Shown: positions 56,487 to 64,000 of the stretch, one piece after another
Numbering within the stretch: the stretch's first letter is position 1
How the letters are laid out: each line of letters opens with the position of its first letter
Assembly (NCBI RefSeq): GCF_023544465.1
Contig: NZ_JALPVL010000003.1
Span: forward strand, 310,001-374,000
Source of the DNA: Paractinoplanes maris
Lineage (GTDB): Bacteria; Actinomycetota; Actinomycetes; Mycobacteriales; Micromonosporaceae
DNA: 64,000 bases
Direction: 5' to 3'
Translations under genes and position numbers: made by a program
Notes under the pieces: model-generated
Told to the model about the DNA's origin: nothing
Seen by the model: the letters and a program-made list of their open reading frames with translations, nothing else
The model's database searches: none

Positions 56487-57647
56487 GTGGCGATCGTGTC
56501 CGGTTCCCTTCCCGAGCCCGTCAACCGCAGGGGGCGGCGGCGCGGACTCTTCCTCGTGGCCGCCCACACCGCATGGCTGTGGCTCCTGCTGCCGGCGGCC
56601 GCCGCGGTCGCGGACGGCCGAGTGCACCCGGCGCTACCCGCCGCGAGCGGACTGATCGTCTTTGTGCTGCTCTACCTCACGCTCGTCGCTGTACCCGTGG
56701 CGGCAGTGCCCGTCCGGCCGGCGTTGCACCACGCCGGGCTGGTTCTGCTCGCCCTGCTCGGCATCGGCTTGGCCACCGCGTACGCCGCGGAGTCGGACGG
56801 CTGGCTGACCACGCTGTTGTACGTGTGCTCGGCCGGCGCGATCGGGCTCACCCGACCAGCCCGGGCGTTCGCCTGGGCCGGCGGCAGCGTCGCCGCCGTA
56901 CTGCTGATCGGCGCCGCCCACCGGCTGCCCGCCGGCGACATCCTCCCCACCGCGCTGATCACCGCACTGGCCGGCGCCTCGGCCATCGCGTTCCTGCACT
57001 TCGTCAGGCTGGTCGAGGAACTGCGTCGCACCCAGCGCGAGCTCGCCCGGACAGTCGTGGAACGCGAACGCCTCCGCTTCGCCCAGGACCTGCACGACCT
57101 GCTCGGCCACACTTTGTCGCTGATCGTGGTGAAAGCCGAAGTCGTCCGCCGGCTCACGGTGATCGACCCCCAGCGCGCCGCCGCCGAGGCCGCCGACATC
57201 GAAGGCATCGGCCGCACCGCCCTCACCGAGGTCCGCGAAGCCGTCACCGGATACCGCGGTCACGACTTCAGCCGCGAGCTCACCAACGCCCGTACCGTCC
57301 TGGCCGACGTCGGCATCGACGTCACCGTGACCGAGAACGGACACCCCCTCGGCGCCCAGGCCGACGACACCTTCCGCTGGGTGCTCCGCGAAGCAGTGAC
57401 GAACCTCCTGCGCCACAGCCAGGCCACCCGCTGCGCCATCACGGTCAGCACGGACACGAGCCGATCCGAACTGATCATCAGCGACAACGGCGTCGGCGGC
57501 GAGCCCCGGCCGGGCACCGGCCTGCGCGGGCTCACCGAGCGCCTCGAACAGACCGGCGGCACACTGCAGCTCGGCGCCGCACCGGGCGGCGGTCTGCAAC
57601 TCACCGCCCGCATCCCCGCCGACCGGACGGCCGCGGTGACCGGATGA
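56487..57647 (+). CDS. Sensor histidine kinase, NarL/DesK type
   Basis: 386 aa from GTG 56487 (GAGAG 8 nt upstream; GTG 56496 also possible). Five to six membrane helices, then HisKA_3: 'RLRFAQDLHDLLGHTLSLIV' (phosphoacceptor His in DLHD) and HATPase 'ALREAVTNLLRHSQAT'-type sequence ('VLREAVTNLLRHSQATRCAI') with 'ISDNGVGGEPRPGTGLRGLT'. Probably senses the membrane state or the exporter substrate. Overlaps the response regulator by 4 nt. Confidence 0.9.
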   Translation: MAIVSGSLPEPVNRRGRRRGLFLVAAHTAWLWLLLPAAAAVADGRVHPALPAASGLIVFVLLYLTLVAVPVAAVPVRPALHHAGLVLLALLGIGLATAYAAESDGWLTTLLYVCSAGAIGLTRPARAFAWAGGSVAAVLLIGAAHRLPAGDILPTALITALAGASAIAFLHFVRLVEELRRTQRELARTVVERERLRFAQDLHDLLGHTLSLIVVKAEVVRRLTVIDPQRAAAEAADIEGIGRTALTEVREAVTGYRGHDFSRELTNARTVLADVGIDVTVTENGHPLGAQADDTFRWVLREAVTNLLRHSQATRCAITVSTDTSRSELIISDNGVGGEPRPGTGLRGLTERLEQTGGTLQLGAAPGGGLQLTARIPADRTAAVTG

Positions 57648-58249
57648 TCCGGCTGCTGCTCGCCGAGGACCAGGGCATGATGCGCAGCGCCCTCGCCCTC
57701 CTGCTCAACCTCGAACCCGACATCGAAGTGGTCGCCGAGACCGGCACGACCGCCGAGGCCCTCGACGCCGCCCTGCGCGTGCGCCCCGACGTGGCCCTGC
57801 TCGACATAGAGATGCCCGACGGCAGCGGCCTCGACACCGCGGCGGCGCTGCGCGACGAACTGCCCGATTGCCGGGTGCTGATCCTCACCACCTTCGGCCG
57901 GCCCGGCTACCTGCGCCGGGCCATGGAAGCCGGCGCGACCGGCTTCCTGGTCAAGGACGGCCCGGTCGAGGAGCTGGCCGCAGCCGTCCGCCGGGTCCTG
58001 ACGGGCGAACGGGTCATCGACCCGGCGCTGGCGGCGGCGGCCCTGTCAGCCGGGCCCAACCCGCTCAGCGACCGCGAGCGGGACGTCCTGCACGCCGCAG
58101 TGGACGGCGCCACGGTCGCGGACATCGCCGGGCGCCTGCATCTGTCGGAGAGCACGGTCCGCAACTATCTGTCCGCCGCGATCGGCAAGACCGGCACCCG
58201 CAACCGGATCGAGGCGGCGCACCGCGCCAGATCGAACGGCTGGATCTGA
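57644..58249 (+). CDS. LuxR-type response regulator
   Basis: 201 aa. Receiver: 'RLLLAEDQGMMRSALALLLN' (acidic pocket) and phospho-Asp in 'DVALLDIEMPDGSGLD'; C-terminal LuxR HTH 'LSDRERDVLHAAVDGATVAD' and 'LHLSESTVRNYLSAAIGKTG'. Partner of the preceding kinase, likely activating the exporter genes. Confidence 0.92.
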   Translation: MIRLLLAEDQGMMRSALALLLNLEPDIEVVAETGTTAEALDAALRVRPDVALLDIEMPDGSGLDTAAALRDELPDCRVLILTTFGRPGYLRRAMEAGATGFLVKDGPVEELAAAVRRVLTGERVIDPALAAAALSAGPNPLSDRERDVLHAAVDGATVADIAGRLHLSESTVRNYLSAAIGKTGTRNRIEAAHRARSNGWI

Positions 58250-58267
58250 CGAGATTGGTCTCAGTTC

Positions 58268-59620
58268 TCAGTAGCCGACCCGGAAGGTGGCGTCCTGCCT
58301 GTCGGTGGCCGACGCGATGGGATCGATCCGCAGCACGTTGTTCGCGTGGCGCAGATAGCGGTCGGGGAAGTTGTACGACCGGAACGACGCCCAGGAGGCG
58401 TCGGCCAGCCCGGCCACCTGGGTGAAGGTCGCGTCCGCGCGGAACGTGGCCGTGCCGTCGCCGGCCGCCAGCACCAGGGCGTAGCCGGCGTGCCGCAGAT
58501 ACATCGACGGGAAGTTGACCGACCGGAACGAGACGCCGGCCGGGTCGGCCAGCCCCGGGACCAAAGTCCAGAGCTGATCCTGGTACGGGTCGAAGGGGTA
58601 CACGTCGATGCGGGCCACGTTGTTCGCGTGCCGCACGTAGCGGTCCGGGAAGTTGTACGACTTGAGGCGGCGCCACGACGGCGTACCGAAATGGGAGGTC
58701 AGCCCGGAGAGCTCGGCCGCCGTGATCGGCGTGATGCCCAGGTGTTTGGAGTTGAGCGGCTGCGTGTACGAGCGGTCGTTCAGCAGGCTCCAGGAGCCTC
58801 CCGGAATGCTGGTCGACTGCCAGCAGAAGAACCGGCCGTTGGGGCTCCAGGTGTCACCCCACATGTGCCAGGTGTTCGCCGTGTTGGACTTGACGATCTG
58901 CGGCGCCTCGACGCCCCGGCCGGGTGTGATCGCGCCGGTGTGGACGCTGAAGCTGCCCGGGTTGAACGAGCTCGACCGGGTGCCCAGCAGCGTGCTGTTG
59001 GTGTTGTTCTTGTAGTACATGTAATTCACCCCGCCGACCGTCGCGAAGGTGCCGTCGATCGCGTCGTAACCGGGGTCGAAGAACACCTGCCCGCTCGTGG
59101 CGGTGACAAAATCGGCGGTGTAGCTGACCATCAGGACGTTGTGCCCGCCGACCACGGCCGAGTAGACGACCGCGTACTGCCCGCGGCCCGGATCCCACAC
59201 CGCTTCGGGCGCCCACGCGTGGGTGGCCAGGTTGTGCACCTTGAGGAGGCGGTAGTTGCGGAACGTCCGGAGGTCGGCCGAGTCCCAGACGTGCAGATAC
59301 TGACTCTGGTACGCCCAGTCGGTGCCGTTGAGGTCGGTCGCCAGCACGGCGAACGTGCCGTCCTGCTTGCGCAGGATGAAGGGATCGCGCAGGCCGCCGC
59401 TGCCCAGGGCCGGGTCGGCCACCGGGTTGTTCTGGTTGAGCGGTGTCCAGTTGAGCCCGTCGGAGCTGACCGCCAGGTGCAGGTTATAGCTGGCCGCGGC
59501 CATCGTCGGCGACTCGGTGAAGTAGGCCATGGCGTAGCCGGTGTAGGTCGCGGCCAAGGCGGGGGCCGGCCGCACGAAGGCACCGAGGACGGCGGCGCCC
59601 AGGATCGTCCGGCGTCTCAT
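58268..59620 (-). CDS. Secreted GH43-like protein with AbfB-like domain
   Basis: 450 aa. 'MRRRTILGAAVLGAFVRPAP' is a Tat/Sec-like signal. The GH43-type propeller has 'GGLRDPFILRKQDGTFAVLA', 'THAWAPEAVWDPGRGQYAVV' and 'GYDAIDGTFATVGGVNYMYY'. The C-terminal 130 residues show AbfB/CBM42-type beta-trefoil repeats: 'LKSYNFPDRYVRHANNVARI', 'FRSVNFPSMYLRHAGYALVL', 'FRSYNFPDRYLRHANNVLRI', which bind arabinose side chains. Its ATG overlaps the upstream secreted glycosidase stop (ATGA). Confidence 0.85.
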   Translation of the reverse strand: MRRRTILGAAVLGAFVRPAPALAATYTGYAMAYFTESPTMAAASYNLHLAVSSDGLNWTPLNQNNPVADPALGSGGLRDPFILRKQDGTFAVLATDLNGTDWAYQSQYLHVWDSADLRTFRNYRLLKVHNLATHAWAPEAVWDPGRGQYAVVYSAVVGGHNVLMVSYTADFVTATSGQVFFDPGYDAIDGTFATVGGVNYMYYKNNTNSTLLGTRSSSFNPGSFSVHTGAITPGRGVEAPQIVKSNTANTWHMWGDTWSPNGRFFCWQSTSIPGGSWSLLNDRSYTQPLNSKHLGITPITAAELSGLTSHFGTPSWRRLKSYNFPDRYVRHANNVARIDVYPFDPYQDQLWTLVPGLADPAGVSFRSVNFPSMYLRHAGYALVLAAGDGTATFRADATFTQVAGLADASWASFRSYNFPDRYLRHANNVLRIDPIASATDRQDATFRVGY

Positions 59621-60477
59621 CGCGCGATCGCCGTCCCGTGCCGGCACCCGGGGCAGGCGACCGAGGTCAGCCCGGTCCACGTGTTCAGGTCGCTGCTGGT
59701 CGCGGTGTAAATGCCGCCGCCGGTGCTGTACCGGTCGACGTAGATGCGCCAGCCGCCGTTGTCCAGGCGGACGAGCGACGGACCCTCGTACCCGGAACTC
59801 CACAGCCGTCCCCGGTTGACCCAGCCCTCGGTGAGGTTGGCCGTGGTCGTCCAGTGCTCGATGTATTTGCCCGTCTCGTCCTTGGTGAACGCGTGCCAGG
59901 TGCTGCCGGACTTCACCACCGAGGTGTCGATGTGATTGGTGCCGAGGCCCCACATCCGGGCCGGCCCGCTCCAGGAGCTCAGTGCCGAGTTCTGAGCCGT
60001 GTAGACGTACGGCCGGAAGCAGTCGGCGCAGGTCGTCGCGGCCACACTGGCGATGATGCGGACGGTGTTGCCCTCGACGTAGAACTCCGGCGCCCAGGTG
60101 AAGCGGGTGTTGGCGATGCCCGACGGCACGCTGGCCACGTTCGTCCAGGTGGTCAGATTCGTGCTGCTCGCGACGTTGAAGTACGTCGAGTTGGTCGTCC
60201 AGGACTGCACGGTGTACGCGATGTAGTAGCGCCCGTTGTACTTCAGGATGCTCGGGTCACGCAGGACACCGGTCGGGCCGTGGAAGTTGGTGTCGGCCAG
60301 CACGCTGTAGCTCGTGCCGCCGTTGGTCGACTGGTAAAGCCACAGTTCCTCGTCGGCCTGGGCGTCGCCCTTGAACGTGGCGTAGACCAGCGTGGTGGCC
60401 CCGAGAGCCGGGGCCGGGACGGTGAGAACGGTCGCCAGTGCGAGGAGGGCGGCCAGACAGCTATTGATGATCTTCAT
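59617..60477 (-). CDS. Secreted GH43-like glycosidase
   Basis: 286 aa, ATG 60477 with AAGGGAG 6 nt upstream. Signal peptide 'MKIINSCLAALLALATVLTV' to 'ALG'. Propeller motifs: 'GVLRDPSILKYNGRYYIAYT' (Asp), 'TWAPEFYVEGNTVRIIA' and 'YEGPSLVRLDNGGWRIYVDR' (Glu), typical of GH43 arabinofuranosidase-type enzymes. Coupled to the downstream GH43-AbfB gene, so the two presumably act on the same arabinose-containing polymer. Confidence 0.82.
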   Translation of the reverse strand: MKIINSCLAALLALATVLTVPAPALGATTLVYATFKGDAQADEELWLYQSTNGGTSYSVLADTNFHGPTGVLRDPSILKYNGRYYIAYTVQSWTTNSTYFNVASSTNLTTWTNVASVPSGIANTRFTWAPEFYVEGNTVRIIASVAATTCADCFRPYVYTAQNSALSSWSGPARMWGLGTNHIDTSVVKSGSTWHAFTKDETGKYIEHWTTTANLTEGWVNRGRLWSSGYEGPSLVRLDNGGWRIYVDRYSTGGGIYTATSSDLNTWTGLTSVACPGCRHGTAIAR

Positions 60478-60520
60478 TGCGCTCCCTTCGTGGTGAACGT
60501 TAACATCGGGGTACGAAAAA

Positions 60521-60544
60521 GAGGAAGGGGCGCACCCCTTCCTC
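60521..60544 (-). terminator. Intrinsic terminator for the AI-2E family gene
   Basis: GAGGAAGGGG/CCCCTTCCTC stem (10 bp, 4-nt loop). On the minus strand it is followed by TTTTT, a canonical terminator just after the permease stop and before the GH43 promoter. Confidence 0.92.
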
Positions 60545-60549
60545 ATTGC

Positions 60550-61713
60550 TCAGACCGTGGTGGCCGGCTCCTCGCCCGGACCCGGCTCCGGTGGCACGTC
60601 CGGCTCGGGCTCGGGCGGGTCGTCGCTGAGTTGCTCGCGGACATAGACGTAGACCACCGAGATCAGCGCGGCCACCGGCACGGCCAGCAGGCTGCCGATG
60701 ATGCCGGCCAGGCCGCCGCCGAGGGTCACCGCGAGCAGCACGACCGCCGCGTGCAGACCCAGGCCGCGGCTCTGCACCATGGGCTGGAAGACGTTGCCCT
60801 CCAGTTGCTGTACCAGAATGATGATGCCGAGCACGATCAGCGCGTCGACCCAGCCCTCCGACACGAGCGCGATCAGCACGGCCACAAATCCGGCGAAGAG
60901 CGCGCCGACGATCGGGATGAAGGCCGTGATGAAGGTGAGCACGGCCAGCGGCAGCACCAGCGGCACGCCGACGATCCACAGGCCCAGGCCGATGAAGACC
61001 GCGTCGAGCAGGCCGACGAACGCCTGCGACCGGACGAAGGCGCCCAGCGTGTCCCAGCCCCGCGCGGCCACGGCCGGGACGTCCTCGGCGAGCCGGCCGG
61101 GCAGCTGGCGCGACAGCCACGGCAGGAAACGCGGGCCGTCCTTGAGGAAGAAGAACATCAGGAACAGCGCCAGCACCGTGGTGATCAAGCCGTTGACCAC
61201 CGTGTTGACGCCGGTCAGGGTGTAGTTGACGATGTTGCCGGCGCTGGCCTGGATGCGGTCCACGGCCGAGTCGAAGGCGCCGGTGAGGTCGTCGTCACCG
61301 AAGTTCAGCGGCGGGCCGGACGCCCACTCGCGCGCGCTCTGGATGCCGTCGACCACCTTGTCGGCCAGCTCGCCGGACTGCGACGCCACCGGCACCGCGA
61401 TCACGACGATGATGCCCGCCATCACGGCCAGGAACAACACGGTGACCACCCCGGCGGCCAGCGCGGGCTTCCAGTGCCAGCGATAGCGCAGGAACCGGGC
61501 GATCGGCCAGGTCAGCGTGGTCAGCAGCAGCGCCACCACGATCGGCCAGATGATCGACCAGGCCCGGCCCATCAGCCACAACACGACGTACGCCATGAGC
61601 AGGACGAGCAGCGTCTGCGCCGAGAGTAAGGCCGAGGTCCGTAACGCGGACCGCGCCTTGTCGGGGTTGAGCTTGGCAGGCATGCCGCTCACCTTAGAGA
61701 GCACCGCGCTCAT
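60550..61713 (-). CDS. AI-2E family (PF01594) transporter
   Basis: 387 aa, seven to eight membrane helices. 'FLMFFFLKDGPRFLPWLSRQ', 'VPLVLPLAVLTFITAFIPIV' and 'LEGNVFQPMVQSRGLGLHAA' are characteristic of the family. Members act in export or in Na+/H+ exchange; the name comes from TqsA and does not imply quorum signalling. The C-terminus is a Pro/Glu-rich tail. ATG start; an internal ATG at 61683 is possible. Confidence 0.9.
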   Translation of the reverse strand: MSAVLSKVSGMPAKLNPDKARSALRTSALLSAQTLLVLLMAYVVLWLMGRAWSIIWPIVVALLLTTLTWPIARFLRYRWHWKPALAAGVVTVLFLAVMAGIIVVIAVPVASQSGELADKVVDGIQSAREWASGPPLNFGDDDLTGAFDSAVDRIQASAGNIVNYTLTGVNTVVNGLITTVLALFLMFFFLKDGPRFLPWLSRQLPGRLAEDVPAVAARGWDTLGAFVRSQAFVGLLDAVFIGLGLWIVGVPLVLPLAVLTFITAFIPIVGALFAGFVAVLIALVSEGWVDALIVLGIIILVQQLEGNVFQPMVQSRGLGLHAAVVLLAVTLGGGLAGIIGSLLAVPVAALISVVYVYVREQLSDDPPEPEPDVPPEPGPGEEPATTV

Positions 61714-61773
61714 CCGCTGGGCTACTCCCCCGCGATCACGCGATCATTTTGTCCCCGGACAAGAATGGGGCCC

Positions 61774-64000
61774 ATGCCGTACGGGGTTCTGGGTCCGACA
61801 CTCGCCGGCCCGGCCACCGCGGCGGGTGGGGCCCGGCTGCGCGCCCTGCTCGCCCGGCTGCTGCTCGACGCGGGCCGCGTGGTGCCCCTGCCCCGGCTCA
61901 TCGACGATCTCTACGGTGACGAGCCGCCCGCCGGAGCCGTCAACGCGGTGCAGTCCAACGTCTCCCGCCTGCGGCGCGACATTCCCATCACGTACGACGG
62001 CTCGGGGTACCGGCTCGAGGCCGAACCCGACGAGGTGGACGTCCACCGCTTCACACGACTGGCCCACGCCGGCCGGGACGCCCTGCGGGCGGGCGATTTC
62101 GCCACCGCGAGCTCGACGCTGACCGACGCCCTCGCGCTCTGGCGTGGTGAGGCCCTGGCCGACGTACGATCGGCGCCCTTCGCCGCGGCGGCGGCCGACC
62201 GCCTCGAGGAGCGGCGGTGCCAGGCCGTCGAGGACCGGATCGAGGCCGAGCTGCACCTGCGGCCGTCAGCCGACGCGGCCGGCGAGTTGCGATCCCTGCT
62301 CGCCTCGTCGCCGTTGCGCGAGCACACCTGGGCCCTGCTGATGCGCTCGCTGGCCGCCGGTGGGCGCCCGGCCGAGGCACTGGCCGTGTTCCAGGAGGCT
62401 CGGCGGGTGCTGGCCGACGAACTGGGCGCGGACCCGTCGGCCGAGCTCAGCGCGGTGCACACCGCCGTCCTGCGCGGGGACACCGGGTCCACCGGCCTCC
62501 GTCTGCCGGCTCAGCTGACCAGCTTCGTGGGGCGGGAGGAGGAGCTGGCCCGAGCCGGGGAGGCGCTGCGGTCGGCCCGGCTGGTGACTCTGCTCGGGCC
62601 GGGCGGGGCCGGTAAGACGCGGTTGTCGCTGGAGGTGGCGGCTCGGCAGCCGGGCGACGCCGTCCTGGTCGAGCTGGCCGCCACCGGGCCGCAGGACGTG
62701 GCGCGGGCCGTGCTGGACGCGCTCGGCCTGCGCGGCACGGGATTGCGCGACCGCGGCGCCGGGCCGGAGACGGTCGACCGGCTGCTGGCCGCACTGTCCA
62801 CCCGGGAGCTGTTGCTAGTGCTCGACAACTGTGAGCACGTCATCGAGGCGGCGGCGACGCTGACCGGCCGGCTGCTCGCCGCCTGCCCGGGGTTGCGGGT
62901 GCTGGCCACGAGCCGGGAGCCGCTGGGCGTCACCGGTGAGGTGCGGATGCCGGTCACGGGTCTCCCGGTCGAGGCCGGCGTGCGGTTGTTCACCGAGCGG
63001 GGCGCGGCCGCGGCCGGCTTCGCCCTCACGTCGCAGGACGAGGACGCGGTGCGCCGCATCGTTCGTACGCTGGACGGGTTGCCCTTGGCCCTGGAACTGG
63101 CCGCGGCCCGGTTGCCGGTGCTGCCGGTCGACGAGCTCGCCCGCCGCATGGACGACCGGTTCCGGGTGCTGTCGCGGGGCAGCAGCACGGCCGCGTCGCG
63201 GCACCGGACGCTGCAGGCGCTGGTGGCGTGGAGCTGGGATCTGCTCACCCCGCCGGAACGACTGCTGGCGCAGCGTTTCACGGTCTTCAACGGTGGCGGC
63301 GGGCTCGACGCCGTCGAGCAGGTGTGCGGGCTCGGCGACGACACCCTGGACGTGCTCGACGGCCTGGTCAGCAAGTCCCTGATCGAGCGGGACGGCGCGC
63401 GCTACCGGATGCTGTCGACGATCCGGGCCTTCTGCGCCGGCCAGGGCCCGGCCCCGATCGCCGAGCACGCCGCCTACTTCCTCGCGCTGGCCCGCACCGC
63501 GGACGCCCACCTGCGGGGCCCGGACCAGCTGGCCTGGCTCGACCGGCTGGACGCCGACCGGGACAACCTGCACGCGGCGATCCGGCACGGTCCCGACGAG
63601 ATCGCCCTGCGTCTGGTGGCGGCGCTGTCGTTCTACTGGTGGCTGCGCGGCGCCCGCGGCGAGGCGTCGGCTCTGGCCCGCGAGCTGCTCGACCGGGTCG
63701 GCCCGGTGGCGCCGCCCGGGCTCGTCGAGGAACACGTGCTGTGCAAGCTGAACGCCGGGCTGTCCGGCCCGTTCCAGCCCCACCCGGCCCGCTATCTGGA
63801 GACCCTGGACGATCCACCCACCCAGCCGTTCCTGCTTTACCTGTCGGCCTTCGCGGCCGGACCACCGACGGCGTCGTACGACGACATGGTCGAGCTGCAG
63901 GACAGCGTGCGCGCCCGGCTGAGCAACTCACCGTGGAGCGTGTCGCTGGCGTCGGTCGGCAGCGGCTGGATCGCCGTGTTCCGCGGGGATCACGAGTGGG
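61774..64000 (+). CDS. SARP-like regulator with BTAD and AAA/NB-ARC domains, 3' end cut
   Basis: At least 742 residues; continues past the window. ATG 61774 or 61765. Winged helix ('MPYGVLGPTLAGPATAAGGA'), BTAD domain (about 80-230, 'ALALWRGEALADVRSAPFAA'), then ATPase with Walker A 'LLGPGGAGKTRLSLEVAARQ', 'ELLLVLDNCEHVIEAAATLT' as Walker B and 'GLPLALELAAARLPVLPVDE'. Followed by the start of the TPR region. Related in layout to the gene at 29235, but its NCEHV-type ATPase belongs to the LuxR/SARP ATPase group rather than classic NB-ARC. Confidence 0.88.
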   Translation, partial: MPYGVLGPTLAGPATAAGGARLRALLARLLLDAGRVVPLPRLIDDLYGDEPPAGAVNAVQSNVSRLRRDIPITYDGSGYRLEAEPDEVDVHRFTRLAHAGRDALRAGDFATASSTLTDALALWRGEALADVRSAPFAAAAADRLEERRCQAVEDRIEAELHLRPSADAAGELRSLLASSPLREHTWALLMRSLAAGGRPAEALAVFQEARRVLADELGADPSAELSAVHTAVLRGDTGSTGLRLPAQLTSFVGREEELARAGEALRSARLVTLLGPGGAGKTRLSLEVAARQPGDAVLVELAATGPQDVARAVLDALGLRGTGLRDRGAGPETVDRLLAALSTRELLLVLDNCEHVIEAAATLTGRLLAACPGLRVLATSREPLGVTGEVRMPVTGLPVEAGVRLFTERGAAAAGFALTSQDEDAVRRIVRTLDGLPLALELAAARLPVLPVDELARRMDDRFRVLSRGSSTAASRHRTLQALVAWSWDLLTPPERLLAQRFTVFNGGGGLDAVEQVCGLGDDTLDVLDGLVSKSLIERDGARYRMLSTIRAFCAGQGPAPIAEHAAYFLALARTADAHLRGPDQLAWLDRLDADRDNLHAAIRHGPDEIALRLVAALSFYWWLRGARGEASALARELLDRVGPVAPPGLVEEHVLCKLNAGLSGPFQPHPARYLETLDDPPTQPFLLYLSAFAAGPPTASYDDMVELQDSVRARLSNSPWSVSLASVGSGWIAVFRGDHEW

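Noticed and set aside
1..64000. CRISPR arrays, rRNA genes and intact insertion sequences
   Set aside because: No regularly spaced repeat array, no rRNA sequence and no transposase gene was recognised on either strand.

Overview
The window is high-GC actinobacterial DNA: GC-rich third codon positions, many GTG and some TTG starts, and long chains of genes overlapping by 4 bp (ATGA or GTGA). Gene content such as AfsR/SARP regulators, DUF574 methyltransferases, XRE/DUF5753 regulators, a SigE-like sigma factor and CBM2-tagged glycosidases fits a filamentous actinomycete. Micromonosporaceae (Actinoplanes-like) is my inference; no rRNA or other diagnostic marker is present.

Region 1 (1 to about 27.8 kb) is one integrated or episomal element that mixes phage and conjugation genes; its left end lies outside the window. 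It starts with the end of a tail/fibre-like protein and a late cassette: small proteins, an M15-type endolysin, three small membrane proteins (one resembling the ethylene-receptor sensor domain), a holin-like protein and an LPXTG-type wall-anchored protein (1-5.4 kb). A leftward conjugation-like module follows (14.2 to 5.5 kb): an FtsK/SpoIIIE translocase, a DUF2637-like Spd protein, several small membrane proteins and two membrane-anchored GIY-YIG proteins at its two ends. Rightward from 14.3 kb come an HTH regulator, a replication-type AAA protein ending in a 20-bp inverted repeat, a Panacea-type and a VapBC-type toxin-antitoxin candidate, a lipoprotein, and a leftward DUF6879 + XRE/DUF5753 pair. 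From 20.9 to 27.8 kb there are about 27 tiny overlapping early-type genes in terminator-separated units, with a divergent BldC/Xis-like HTH gene at 25.5-25.7 kb. No integrase is visible. The right edge is probably near 27.6-27.8 kb, where a damaged Uma2 gene begins.

Region 2 (28.1-64 kb) looks like ordinary chromosome. It holds a NACHT ATPase divergent from an AfsR/SARP regulator; an SRPBCC + ArsR operon under a tandem palindromic operator; a DASS transporter with an ArsR-like regulator; a ScyD/E-like secreted protein; an MBL hydrolase; a type II NADH dehydrogenase; a DUF574-XRE-DUF574 cluster; a TetR/thioesterase pair with a divergent methyltransferase; a methylenetetrahydrofolate reductase-like gene; a sigma/anti-sigma-like pair; an ABC exporter with a NarL-type two-component system; an AI-2E family permease; and a second large SARP regulator cut by the window end. 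Secreted polysaccharide degradation recurs: a GH43 xylosidase-like enzyme, a GH5-CBM2 mannanase/cellulase-like enzyme and a translationally coupled pair of GH43-like secreted enzymes, one with an AbfB-like C-terminus.
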